NCBI RefSeq assembly: GCF_030124325.1 | Contig: NZ_JASKLR010000020.1 | Location: forward strand, 32,157-96,156 | Length of the DNA: 64,000 nt | Direction of reading: 5' to 3' | Source: Sinorhizobium sp. 8-89 | Lineage (GTDB): Bacteria > Pseudomonadota > Alphaproteobacteria > Rhizobiales > Rhizobiaceae | In this document: positions 43,713 to 52,431 of the stretch, in pieces | How positions within the stretch are numbered: position 1 is the stretch's first letter | Layout: every line of letters begins with the position of its first letter | The notes under the pieces: model-generated | What the model saw: only the letters and a program-made list of their open reading frames with translations | What the model was told of the DNA's origin: nothing | Databases searched by the model: none | Position numbers and translations under genes: made by a program

Positions 43713-44689
43713 AGGAACCAGTCCAGACGGTTGCGCACCCGCAGCAGAGCCAGGGAACCGATACTCACGGCGATCATCAGAACGACGCCCTGGAGCAACG
43801 GCTGCCATAGCGGATCGACGTCGAAGACGAACAGCATATCACCGGTCGTGCGGGCGGCGAAGGCGCCGAAGATCGCACCGATGGCGCTGCCCCGGCCGCC
43901 ATAGAGCGAGACCCCGCCGAGCACGACCGCCGCGATCGACCAGAGCGTGTAGCCGCTGCCGCTGGCATAGGCCGCCTCGCCCGTGTAGGTGAAGAAGGTC
44001 AGGAACAGTCCGCCCATCGCGGCAAGCAGTCCGGCGAGCGTGTAGGCCGCAAACTTGCCGCGCCGGATCGGCATGCCGGACATGAAGGCCGCCTGCTCGG
44101 ACGAGCCCGCCGCAAAGGCGGCCCGCCCGATCTTCGATCGCCGGAAGGGCAGCCAGACGAGCAGGACCGCGGCTGTCAGCAGCACCAGGCTTGATGGGAT
44201 CACGCCGAAGAGACGGCCGGTGAGCGCATCTGCAAGGTCCTCGTTGACGGAACCGCCGGGAAAGGGTCGCAGCAGCAGCGCCAGGCCGAAATAGATAGCC
44301 CCGGTCGCGATCGTCGCGACGATCGGCTGCAGCCGTCCGTAAATCACCAGGAGCCCGTTGACGGCGCCGCAGACCATGCCTGCGACGAGGACGGCCACGA
44401 CACCCAGGGCAGTCGGCAGCGGTTCGCCGACGACAAGCCAGGATGCCAGACAATTGGTCAGCACGAAGATCATGCCGACCGACAGATCGATGCCCGAGGT
44501 GATCACGACCAATGTCTGGGCCATGGCGACGAAAGCAAAGAGCGCGCCCTTGTTGGCGGCGGTCTGTGCCACGTTGGCGGTCAATCCGGCCGGGTGGTTG
44601 GCGATATAGACGGTAAACATCAGCAGAAAGATCGCGAGCCCCATCAGCGTGCCGCGCTGTTCGTTCAACCAGTAGCGCCACTCGCTCAT
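43709..44689 (-). CDS. Sugar ABC importer, permease 1 (RbsC type)
   Basis: CUT2 permease of 326 residues. It has TSGIDLSVGMIFVLTNCLAS near residue 65, NGLLVIYGRLQPIVATIATG and LGGVSLYGGRGSAIGAIFGAF. It forms a heteropair with the product of 42720-43712 and overlaps the ATPase gene by 4 bp. Confidence 0.9.
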   Translation of the reverse strand: MSEWRYWLNEQRGTLMGLAIFLLMFTVYIANHPAGLTANVAQTAANKGALFAFVAMAQTLVVITSGIDLSVGMIFVLTNCLASWLVVGEPLPTALGVVAVLVAGMVCGAVNGLLVIYGRLQPIVATIATGAIYFGLALLLRPFPGGSVNEDLADALTGRLFGVIPSSLVLLTAAVLLVWLPFRRSKIGRAAFAAGSSEQAAFMSGMPIRRGKFAAYTLAGLLAAMGGLFLTFFTYTGEAAYASGSGYTLWSIAAVVLGGVSLYGGRGSAIGAIFGAFAARTTGDMLFVFDVDPLWQPLLQGVVLMIAVSIGSLALLRVRNRLDWFL

Positions 44690-46236
44690 GCCGTCGCTCC
44701 CTCTTGACCACTATCGACGTTGAGAGCGCTCGCGATCAGCGCGTGCTCGGTGATGCCTCGGCCTTCAAGCTCGCGGACGATGCGGCCGTCATAGAGAACC
44801 AGAACCCGGTCGCAGCAGCCGATCAGCTCGTCATAGTCGGTCGAATAGAAGAGGATCGCCGCGCCGGCATCGGCCAGCCGGCGCAGAAGCTGGTACATCT
44901 CCTGCTTCGTGCCAACGTCAATGCCGCGTGTCGGGTCGTTCAGCAGAACGATGCGCGGCTTGCGCATCAGCCACTTGGCAATGACCACCTTCTGCTGATT
45001 GCCGCCCGACAGCGCCCCGACCGGAACGTCGAGGCCGGCAGTCTTGATCGCAAGCAGCCGCACCATTTCATCGATCAATTGTTCTTCTGCCGTACGATCG
45101 ATGATCCCGCTCCGCGAAACACGGTCGAGCGCCGCGAAGGACAGGTTCTCCCGCACCGTCATCGGCAGCATCAGCCCCTCGGTCTTGCGGTCTTCCGGGA
45201 TCAGCGCCATTGCGCTGCGCGAAGAACGCGCGGCAGCCGGGCTGCCGATCGCGACCGGCCCGCCATCGATGAGCACGGACCCTGTCGTTCCGCGTAGCAC
45301 CCCAAAAAGGGCGAGCAGCAGGTTGCGCTGACCCTGCCCGTCCAATCCGCCGAGGCCCACCACCTCTCCCTCGCCGACCGAGAGCGAAATGTCGCGCAGC
45401 CGGTCGCCCCAGCCGAGATTCCGGCATTCGAGGACGGGCGGCTTCGACGACGGCGCACGCTGCGGTTTCGGCGGGAAGACGTTGCTGTATTCGCGCCCGA
45501 TCATCATTTCGACGACTTCGCCGTTGGTACGGGTGCCGGCGCGAAAGCTCGCGACATTGCGGCCGTTGCGGAACACGGTGCAGGTGTCGGCGAGTTCGGC
45601 GATCTCGTGCATGCGGTGCGAGATATAGAGCAAGGCAAGGCCCTCCGAGCGCAACCGCTTCAACACCGCAAACACCTTGGCGACGTCACCGGCAGTCAGC
45701 GCCGAGGTCGCTTCATCGAGGATCAGGATGCGCGGACTGGAGGCCAACGCTTTGGCGATCTCGACCATCTGCCGGCGGGAGAGTGGCAGGTCCTTCACCG
45801 CCGCACGCGGATGGATGTCCTCCGCCCCGGCCCGCGCCAGCGCCTCTTCCGCAAGCGCCCGCTGCGCCCGCCGGTCGATCATGCCGAAGCGGCACGGAGG
45901 GTTGGAGATGGCGATGTTGTCCGCAACGCTGAGATCGGGGACCAGGGACAGTTCCTGGAAGACGCAGGCAATGCCTGCCGCGGAGGCTGCGGCCGGCGAG
46001 CGGAAGACGACGTCCCGGCCATCGAGCAGCATCCGCCCTTCATCCGGCGCCACCACGCCCGCCATGATCTTGATCAGCGTCGACTTGCCTGCGCCGTTCT
46101 CGCCAAGAATGGCGTGGATGTGCCCCGCTTCCACGTCAAGCTCGGCATTTTCCAGGGCACGCACCCCGCCGTAACGCTTCGACACGCCCTCCATCCGGAA
46201 GAGCGGTGGCGTCGCCTTTGTCTCTACCGTGGTCAT
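44686..46236 (-). CDS. Sugar ABC importer, double ATP-binding protein (RbsA/MglA type)
   Basis: 516 residues with two nucleotide-binding halves. The N-half has GENGAGKSTLIKIMAG near residue 45, LPLSRRQMVEIAKAL and LILDEATSALT. The C-half lacks a clear Walker A (GLDGQGQRNLLLALFG) but keeps LSGGNQQKVVIAKWLMRKP and VLLNDPTRGIDVGTKQEMY. An asymmetric second site is normal for CUT2 transporters. Confidence 0.92.
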   Translation of the reverse strand: MTTVETKATPPLFRMEGVSKRYGGVRALENAELDVEAGHIHAILGENGAGKSTLIKIMAGVVAPDEGRMLLDGRDVVFRSPAAASAAGIACVFQELSLVPDLSVADNIAISNPPCRFGMIDRRAQRALAEEALARAGAEDIHPRAAVKDLPLSRRQMVEIAKALASSPRILILDEATSALTAGDVAKVFAVLKRLRSEGLALLYISHRMHEIAELADTCTVFRNGRNVASFRAGTRTNGEVVEMMIGREYSNVFPPKPQRAPSSKPPVLECRNLGWGDRLRDISLSVGEGEVVGLGGLDGQGQRNLLLALFGVLRGTTGSVLIDGGPVAIGSPAAARSSRSAMALIPEDRKTEGLMLPMTVRENLSFAALDRVSRSGIIDRTAEEQLIDEMVRLLAIKTAGLDVPVGALSGGNQQKVVIAKWLMRKPRIVLLNDPTRGIDVGTKQEMYQLLRRLADAGAAILFYSTDYDELIGCCDRVLVLYDGRIVRELEGRGITEHALIASALNVDSGQEGATA

Positions 46237-46305
46237 CTGTCGCCTCGGATGCCGAATTTTTCGTGCATGCCGCGCCTCAGCGCGGCATGCGAATCGGGAG
46301 GGCTC

Positions 46306-47430
46306 CTACTGGTTTTCCTTCGTCTGGCCCATGATCTCCTGGGCAGTGAAGTTGATGCCGCAGGTCGGGAAGGCGTTGCCGACGAAGAAGTTGTCCGACT
46401 GGTCGGGATAGAAGTCCTGCCCTTCCTTGAAGTTCGGGTCCTCGACAATCGCCAAAGGAAGCTTGATCGATTGCGGCACCACCTGCCCCTCGAGTGCTGC
46501 GATCGCCGTCTTGATGGCAACCGCGACCTGGGCCGGGCCGGTGCCCGCCGACGAGCACTTCAGTCCCTCGCCAGCATGCTTGGCACAGAACTTGCGGAAG
46601 CCGTTCTCGGTCTCGCCGCCGAATGGAACGAAGGGATGGCCGGCATCGATCATCGCCTGCACGACGCCGGTGTCGCCACCCTGCGCGGTAATGCCGTCGA
46701 ATTTCTTGTGAACGGCAATCGCGTCGGCCGTCGCCTTCTGTGCGGTCGGATCGTCCCACTTGCCGAGCACCTCGACGACGTCCCACTTCTTGCCCGTGGC
46801 GGCAAACGTCTCGTGAATGCCGTTATGACGGTCTGTGTCGACAGAAGTGCCGGCAACGCCGCGCACCTCCAGGATCTTGCCGCCCTCAGGCAGGTGCTTG
46901 GCAAGCCAATTCGCCCAGAGCACACCGAGCCCCTTCTGGTCGACGTTGACGTTGATCGCGTCTTCGGTGTCGAGAATATTGTCGAAGGCGACAAGGACCA
47001 CGCCGGCTTCCTTGGCGCGCTTGATGACCGGTCCGAAGGCGGTGGGGTTCTGGGCATTGACGACGATCGCGTCATAGCCGGAATCGATGAAGTTGTTGAT
47101 CGCCGAAATCTGCGCCGGCACGTCCTCGCCGGTAGAAACCACCTTGAATTCCTTGAGCTTGGCAGCAACGTCCGGCTGCGCCGCATAGGCCTTGGCGGTC
47201 TGGATCATCTGAATGCGCCAGGTATTGGCGATATAGCCGTTGGCAAGCGCGATGCGATAGGGCCCGTCCTTTTTCGGAAACTTGAAGAATTTGGTTTCGC
47301 CCGTCCACGGTACGAAACAATCCGGTTCGGCCGCGGGGCCGCTGACGACCTCGGGTTCGGCATGCGCAGTCGTGGACAGAAGTGCAAGTGCAGCGGCCGC
47401 GAGAATGCCGCTGACGAATGTTCTGGTCAT
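46306..47430 (-). CDS. Sugar ABC importer, periplasmic binding protein (RbsB-like)
   Basis: 374 residues with signal peptide MTRTFVSGILAAAALALLST then TAHAEPEV. The periplasmic-binding-protein type I fold shows YRIALANGYIANTWRIQMIQTAKAYA, AISAINNFIDSGYDAIVVNA and KFDGITAQGGDTGVVQAMIDAG. The ATG at 47430 follows GGGAGGG. It is the first gene of the operon, and a perfect LacI-type palindrome lies 379 bp upstream. The sugar is not known. Confidence 0.9.
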   Translation of the reverse strand: MTRTFVSGILAAAALALLSTTAHAEPEVVSGPAAEPDCFVPWTGETKFFKFPKKDGPYRIALANGYIANTWRIQMIQTAKAYAAQPDVAAKLKEFKVVSTGEDVPAQISAINNFIDSGYDAIVVNAQNPTAFGPVIKRAKEAGVVLVAFDNILDTEDAINVNVDQKGLGVLWANWLAKHLPEGGKILEVRGVAGTSVDTDRHNGIHETFAATGKKWDVVEVLGKWDDPTAQKATADAIAVHKKFDGITAQGGDTGVVQAMIDAGHPFVPFGGETENGFRKFCAKHAGEGLKCSSAGTGPAQVAVAIKTAIAALEGQVVPQSIKLPLAIVEDPNFKEGQDFYPDQSDNFFVGNAFPTCGINFTAQEIMGQTKENQ

Positions 47431-47488
47431 CGAATTCCCTCCCATTTTGTTGGAATGCCAGGACAAGGCATCGAACCAGGGGGCCGTT

Positions 47489-47560
47489 AGAGCATCCCGC
47501 TTTGGGTGGAATCACGAAAGCGGACGGGAATGCACTAGAATCAACGTGCTGGAGCGCTCC
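47489..47560 (-). repeat. Second dispersed rhizobial repeat fused to copy 4
   Basis: AGAGCATCCCGCTTTGGGTG, then GAATCACGAAAGCGGACGGGAATGC is a known-looking rhizobial element type with imperfect palindromic arms (CCCGCTTT / AAAGCGG). Immediately after it comes GTGCTGGAGCGCTCCTTATGCGTCC, a decayed version of the AGTGCTACAGCGTCC block. This suggests a mosaic of two repeat families. Confidence 0.6.
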
Positions 47561-47571
47561 TTATGCGTCCA

Positions 47572-47672
47572 CTACAGCCGCGCGTCTTATCAGGCGCGCA
47601 AAGGACGCTGTAGCACTTGAGTTGCTGCATGTTTTCGGCCGTAAATCGACTACGGTTTAACGAAACATGCAG
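47572..47672 (-). repeat. Rhizobial intergenic palindromic repeat, copy 4 (two-hairpin form)
   Basis: CTACAGCCGCGCGTCTTATC...GCGCAAAGGACGCTGTAGCACTTGAGTTGCTGCATG, followed by GTTTTCGGCC...CGAAACATGCAG. In reverse complement it has the order of copy 3: CATG-flanked hairpin first, then the GCGTC hairpin. It lies in the leader region upstream of the sugar-binding-protein gene. Confidence 0.87.
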
Positions 47673-47808
47673 CGGAACCCACAAGGCTCTAGACGTCGAG
47701 CATTCGACGCAGACAACGTCTGCGCTCATTGCCGATCCGGCACGACATGTCGATACGCGAGTCCGGTGACGTCAGACAGGTCTCCTCCCGAAACGTCACA
47801 GGCAGGGA

Positions 47809-47822
47809 TGGTAGCGCTACCA
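47809..47822. promoter_or_regulatory. Perfect LacI-family operator TGGTAGCGCTACCA
   Basis: A 14-bp perfect palindrome, 40 bp downstream of the LacI gene stop and 379 bp upstream of the sugar-binding-protein start. TGGTAGCGCTACCA has the central CG and symmetric form of LacI/GntR-type operators. It is the only such site seen in this locus and is distinct from the AAACGTTT sites. Binding by the adjacent LacI protein is inferred. Confidence 0.72.
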
Positions 47823-47861
47823 ACTGGCAAAGTAAAGCGCCGCATTCTGGCCGCATTGCGC

Positions 47862-48950
47862 TCAGAACGCGGGGATTGGCGCGCGCATCGTGCTCTCGCG
47901 TATCTTCAACTCGAAGCCGAGATCCACGATGGTTCGTTGCGGCCGTTCGCCCGCAATCGCGGCCCGCGCCATGGCAATGGCGCGCCGGCCGATCTCGTAT
48001 CGGGGAGTCCGTACACTGGTGATGGAAGGAGACGCGACCTCCATCATTTCGAGGTCGTTGAAGCCGGCTATGGCGATTTGCGCCGGAACGTTCAGACTTG
48101 CGCGATGGCAGGCGAAAAGCACCCCCAATGCCATGTCGTCGTTGTTGCAGATGACCGCGTCGAGATCCGGGGTCTTTTCGAGCGCCTTGTGAAACAGACC
48201 GGCACCCATCGACACGCTCGAGGGCAAAATGGTCGTCGTCACGAGCGCTGCGTCGAAACGGCCGGCTTCGCCCATCACCGCCTCATAACCAGCGAGGCGC
48301 CGCCGCGAACGTGGGTCCATGCGCGCGCCGAGAAACCCTATGCGCTTGCAGCCGACATCGACCAGGTGCCGCGCCACCGCCTTGCCGGCCTCCAGGTGGG
48401 AAAAGCCGATCATCATGTCGATGGGGTCCGGCCCGATTTCCATGATCTGCACGACCGGGCAACCTGCCACCTCCAGCATCTGCCGCGTGGTCGGGGCCTG
48501 ATCGATGCCGGAAACGATCAAGGCGGACGGACGCTGGCCGAGAAAAACCCTCAGCAGCCGCTCTTCCTCCTCATCGGAATAATGCGTGTTGCCGAACTGG
48601 ATCTGCAGCGGGCAATCTCCCAGGCCGTCGTGTATGCCGCGCAAGACCTCGGAAAAGACGTTGTTCGTCAGTGACGGAACGAGCACGCCGATGACATCGG
48701 CGCGCGCCGAAGCCAGTGCACGCGCACTCGGGTTCGGCACGTAGCCCAGCTCATCGACGGCCGCGGCGATGCGCTGGCGCAGTTCCGGCGAGACGCGCTC
48801 CGGATCCCGCAGCGCGCGGGAGACTGTGATGCTGCCGACGCCTGCGAGGCCCGCAACATCCGCAAGGGTCGGACGGCCGCTGCCCCGGCGCGATCGATTC
48901 CTGACTTCACTGTCGTTTGACGACGCCACACCCCGCCTCAATCTGGCCAC
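47862..48950 (-). CDS. LacI-family regulator of the ribose-type sugar operon
   Basis: 362 residues. The HTH is RPTLADVAGLAGVGSITVSR near residues 26-46, then ALRDPERVSPELRQRI. The effector domain includes DVIGVLVPSLTNNVFSEVLR, AVICNNDDMALGVLFACHRA and IAIAGFNDLEMMEVASPSIT. The protein resembles gluconate-repressor-type LacI members. It lies upstream of the importer on the same strand, with 431 bp between them containing the operator and repeats. Confidence 0.9.
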   Translation of the reverse strand: MARLRRGVASSNDSEVRNRSRRGSGRPTLADVAGLAGVGSITVSRALRDPERVSPELRQRIAAAVDELGYVPNPSARALASARADVIGVLVPSLTNNVFSEVLRGIHDGLGDCPLQIQFGNTHYSDEEEERLLRVFLGQRPSALIVSGIDQAPTTRQMLEVAGCPVVQIMEIGPDPIDMMIGFSHLEAGKAVARHLVDVGCKRIGFLGARMDPRSRRRLAGYEAVMGEAGRFDAALVTTTILPSSVSMGAGLFHKALEKTPDLDAVICNNDDMALGVLFACHRASLNVPAQIAIAGFNDLEMMEVASPSITSVRTPRYEIGRRAIAMARAAIAGERPQRTIVDLGFELKIRESTMRAPIPAF

Positions 48951-49155
48951 CGGCGCTGCGCGCCGCTGCTTGTTATTCCTGCTCGGCGCGAGGAAATTGC
49001 GAATGTGCTGCGCTCCCTCACCCGACCATCTTACGGTGCGTCGTATGAAATGAAAGAACTCTCAGTCGCACAGACATCGGCCGAAGACAGACGGCAGCGC
49101 AACGAAACAGCGCGGCTCGAAGGCCGCGCCGTTTGCTAATCAAGCCTCGGCTCTG

Positions 49156-49539
49156 TCACTCAGCGTGAAGCCGCTGACTGAAGCGGTCAGCAAAAGCTTC
49201 GACCGAACCGCGACCGAAGCGCCTCAAGCGGCGCCTGACCAGAACGGACATGACGCGGGCTGCGGTGGAAAAGGTCATCTCGTCAAGCGGTCCGCGGCCA
49301 CTCCACGGCTTGCTCAGCCGGTCGGTGACGATACCGATCATGTTGGCGGGCATGGTATCGGTGCAAGGTTTCATCCAGTCGAAGACGTCGCTGATCGGCA
49401 ACACGTTGCCTTCGTAGGAAACGACCGGTTCAGGCATCCCCTCATCCCAGTCGTCATAGGCCTCAAGTGCCTCTCGAAACAGGTTTTGCAGGGTGATCGG
49501 GGCGTGCCCTTCGTAAAGGGCGGGCAGGAAATTCGTCAT
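49156..49539 (-). CDS. Small uncharacterised protein
   Basis: 127 residues from ATG 49539 behind GGAGGAG. A longer frame back to 49710 lacks a ribosome-binding site. The sequence is soluble, with acidic motifs (EALEAYDDWDEGMPEPVVSYEGNVLPISDVFDWMKPC), then IGIVTDRLSKPWSGRGPLDEMTFSTAARVMSVLVRRRLRRFG. I do not recognise the family. There is no signal peptide or membrane helix. It stands alone between the sugar and urea transport loci. Confidence 0.65.
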   Translation of the reverse strand: MTNFLPALYEGHAPITLQNLFREALEAYDDWDEGMPEPVVSYEGNVLPISDVFDWMKPCTDTMPANMIGIVTDRLSKPWSGRGPLDEMTFSTAARVMSVLVRRRLRRFGRGSVEAFADRFSQRLHAE

Positions 49540-49773
49540 TAGGGTCTCCTCCGATTGGGTAGGCCGGAAACGCGAAATGGCCAATTCCGTCAGCGGTAAC
49601 GGATTGTGATGCTCCTTCATAAAGCGTGCAGCGGGAGTATGGTTCAAAGAAACAGGCAGCGCAACACAATCGATTAAAACACTGTATTTTTTGCAGCGCT
49701 CCGAAGGCAAGACATCCTTCGGGGAGCGGGCAAGCGGCTGAATTTCTGGAATAATTTACCCTGTGGAAAACAA

Positions 49774-50469
49774 TTACACGGTCAAATGCCGGCGTGCCTC
49801 CGCCGTATCCAGTGTTTCTGCCGGCCCCTCATGCACGAAGGCACCGCGATCCATGATGTAGACGTGGTCGGCGAGATCGCGGCAGAAATCGAGATATTGC
49901 TCGACGAGCAGGATCGCCATGCCGGTCGAATCCCGCAGGTATTTGATCGCACGGCCGATGTCCTTGATGATCGACGGCTGGATGCCCTCAGTCGGCTCGT
50001 CAAGCACGAGGATTTTCGGACGCGTGACAAGCGCGCGGCCGATGGCAAGCTGCTGCTGCTGGCCGCCGGAAAGATCGCCGCCGCGCCGGCCGAGCATGGT
50101 TTGCAGCACCGGGAACAGGCTGAAGATGTCCTCTGGGATCGAGCGGTCGGCCCGCTTCAGCGGTGCATAGCCGGTTTCGAGATTTTCCCTGACGGTGAGC
50201 AGGGGAAAAATCTCCCGGCCCTGCGGCACGTAACCGACGCCGAGCTTGGCTCGGCGAAAGGGCGCCAAGCCGTCGAGCGGGGCGCCGTTGAAAGCGATCG
50301 CGCCGCTGGTCACCGGATGCTGGCCGGTGATCGCCCTGAGCAGGCTCGACTTGCCGACGCCGTTGCGCCCGAGCACGCAGGTGATCTTTCCCATCTCGGC
50401 CTTGATCGAGACGTTGCGCAAGGCCTGCGCGGCGCCGTAGTGGAGGCTGACGTTTTCGACAGTCAACAT
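49774..50469 (-). CDS. urtE: Urea ABC importer, ATP-binding protein UrtE
   Basis: LivF-type ATPase of 231 residues: Walker A GRNGVGKSSLLRAITG near residue 35, signature LSGGQQQQLAIGRALV, and Walker B ILVLDEPTEGIQPSII. The phrase EPTEGIQPSIIKDI is typical of UrtE rather than LivF. It is the last gene of urtABCDE. Confidence 0.92.
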   Translation of the reverse strand: MLTVENVSLHYGAAQALRNVSIKAEMGKITCVLGRNGVGKSSLLRAITGQHPVTSGAIAFNGAPLDGLAPFRRAKLGVGYVPQGREIFPLLTVRENLETGYAPLKRADRSIPEDIFSLFPVLQTMLGRRGGDLSGGQQQQLAIGRALVTRPKILVLDEPTEGIQPSIIKDIGRAIKYLRDSTGMAILLVEQYLDFCRDLADHVYIMDRGAFVHEGPAETLDTAEARRHLTV

Positions 50470-50497
50470 GGGTCCAGGTTCCTTCCGCTCGCCTCGC

Positions 50498-51259
50498 TCA
50501 TCGGCCGAGATAATTTTCGATCACCTTCGGATCGCTGCTGACGAAATCGATCGAGCCCTCCGCCAGAACCGAGCCCTCGGCAAGACAGGTCACCTTGACG
50601 CCGAGATCACGGATGAAACCCATGTCGTGCTCGACCACGACCACCGAGCGCGTCCTGGCGATCTCCTTGAGCAGCACGGCCGTCTCGGCCGTCTCCGCAT
50701 CGGTCATGCCGGCGACCGGCTCGTCGACGAGCAGGAGTTCCGGTTCCTGCGCGAGCAGCATGCCGATCTCCAGCCATTGCTTCTGGCCGTGCGAAAGGTT
50801 GGCGGCGAGGTCGTCACGGCGGGCCGTGAGCCGCACGGTCGAAAGGATTTCCTCAATGCGGGCCCTATCCTCGGTCGTCAGGCGATAGAACAACGTCGCG
50901 AAGACGCCGCGGCTGCGGTTCAGCGCCAGCTCAAGATTGTCCCAGACGGTGTGGTTTTCGAACACGGTCGGCTTCTGGAACTTGCGGCCGATGCCGAGCT
51001 GGGCGATTTCCGCCTCGTCCCTCCGGGTAAGATCGATATCGCCCTTGAAGAAGACCTCCCCTTCGTCGGGTCGGGTCTTGCCGGTGATGATGTCCATCAT
51101 CGTCGTCTTGCCGGCGCCGTTCGGACCGATGACTGCTCTGAGCTCGCCCGGCTCGATGATGAAGGAGAGCGAATTCAGCGCCTTGAAGCCGTCGAAGGAG
51201 ACGGAGACGCCGTCGAGATAGAGCAGGCTCTTCGGTTTCTTCTCATTCATGACGATCAC
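50498..51259 (-). CDS. urtD: Urea ABC importer, ATP-binding protein UrtD
   Basis: LivG-type ATPase of 253 residues: GPNGAGKTTMMDIITGKTRPDEG near residue 48, LSHGQKQWLEIGMLLAQEP as the altered signature (SHGQ rather than SGGQ, characteristic of UrtD), LLLVDEPVAGMTDAE, and VVVEHDMGFI. It overlaps urtC by 4 bp. Confidence 0.92.
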   Translation of the reverse strand: MIVMNEKKPKSLLYLDGVSVSFDGFKALNSLSFIIEPGELRAVIGPNGAGKTTMMDIITGKTRPDEGEVFFKGDIDLTRRDEAEIAQLGIGRKFQKPTVFENHTVWDNLELALNRSRGVFATLFYRLTTEDRARIEEILSTVRLTARRDDLAANLSHGQKQWLEIGMLLAQEPELLLVDEPVAGMTDAETAETAVLLKEIARTRSVVVVEHDMGFIRDLGVKVTCLAEGSVLAEGSIDFVSSDPKVIENYLGR

Positions 51260-52431
51260 TCCGCAGCCATCGCTTCTGCAGCCGGCAGGCCTGCCTCTTT
51301 GGCGCTTACTCTTTCCTTCCGCGCGGCCTCGCGATAGGAGCGGCGTCGGGCAAGATGGTGCTGTGCCGTGCCGACAATGCCCTTCGGCATGAGCAGCGTG
51401 ACGAGCACGAAGAGCCCGCCCAGCGCGAAGAGCCAGAACTCCGGGAAGGCGGCGGTAAAGATGCTTTTTCCCCCATTGACGAGGATGGCGCCGATGATCG
51501 GGCCGATCAGCGTGCCGCGACCGCCGACCGCGGTCCAGATGACCACCTCGATCGAATTGCCGGGTTCGAACTCGCCGGGATTGATAATGCCGACCTGCGG
51601 CACGTAGAGCGCGCCGGCGACACCGGCCATCATCGCCGAGACGGTGAAGGCGAAGAGCTTCATATGCTCCACGCGGTATCCGAGGAAGCGGGTGCGGCTT
51701 TCCGCATCGCGCAGCGCCACCAGCACCTTGCCGAACTTGGAGCGCACAATCCCTGACGTGATGACAAGCGAACCGGCGAGTGCCAGAGCCGATGCCGCGA
51801 AGAGCGCGGCGCGGGTTCCGTCCGCCTGGATGTTGAAGCCGAGAATGTCCTTGAAATCCGTGAGCCCGTTGTTGCCGCCGAAACCCATGTCGTTCCTAAA
51901 GAAGGCGAGCAGCAGCGCGTAGGTCATCGCCTGGGTGATGATCGACAGATAGACGCCGTTGACCCGCGAGCGGAAGGCGAACCAGCCGAAGACGAAGGCA
52001 AGCAGGCCCGGCACGACGACGACCATCAGCGCCGCGAACCAGAACATGTCGAAGCCGTACCAGAACCAGGGCAGTTCCTTCCAGTTGAGGAACACCATGA
52101 AATCCGGCAGGAGCGGATTGCCGTAGGAACCGCGCGCGCCGATCTGGCGCATCAGATACATGCCCATGGCGTAACCGCCGAGCGCGAAGAAGGCGGCGTG
52201 GCCGAGCGAAAGAATGCCGCAAAAACCCCAGACAAGATCGAGTGCCAGCGCCAGCAGCGCGTAGGTCAGATATTTTCCGATGAGCGAAACGAGATAGGTC
52301 GGCACGTGCAGCGGGTGATCCGGCGTCGTCAGGAGATTGAGCGCCGGAATGACAAGCGCGAGGCCGAGCAGGATCGCGACGGCGATGATGATCGTGCGAT
52401 CGAGAGACTTGATGAGGAAAGAGGTGATCAT
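51256..52431 (-). CDS. urtC: Urea ABC importer, permease UrtC
   Basis: LivM-type permease of 391 residues with about ten helices, including CGILSLGHAAFFALGGYAMGMYLMRQIG near residue 75, NNGLTDFKDILGF, and VWTAVGGRGTLIGPIIGAILVNGG. The ATG at 52431 (MITSFLIKSLDRT) overlaps the urtB stop by 4 bp. A much longer upstream reading is antisense-like and rejected. Confidence 0.92.
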   Translation of the reverse strand: MITSFLIKSLDRTIIIAVAILLGLALVIPALNLLTTPDHPLHVPTYLVSLIGKYLTYALLALALDLVWGFCGILSLGHAAFFALGGYAMGMYLMRQIGARGSYGNPLLPDFMVFLNWKELPWFWYGFDMFWFAALMVVVVPGLLAFVFGWFAFRSRVNGVYLSIITQAMTYALLLAFFRNDMGFGGNNGLTDFKDILGFNIQADGTRAALFAASALALAGSLVITSGIVRSKFGKVLVALRDAESRTRFLGYRVEHMKLFAFTVSAMMAGVAGALYVPQVGIINPGEFEPGNSIEVVIWTAVGGRGTLIGPIIGAILVNGGKSIFTAAFPEFWLFALGGLFVLVTLLMPKGIVGTAQHHLARRRSYREAARKERVSAKEAGLPAAEAMAAE

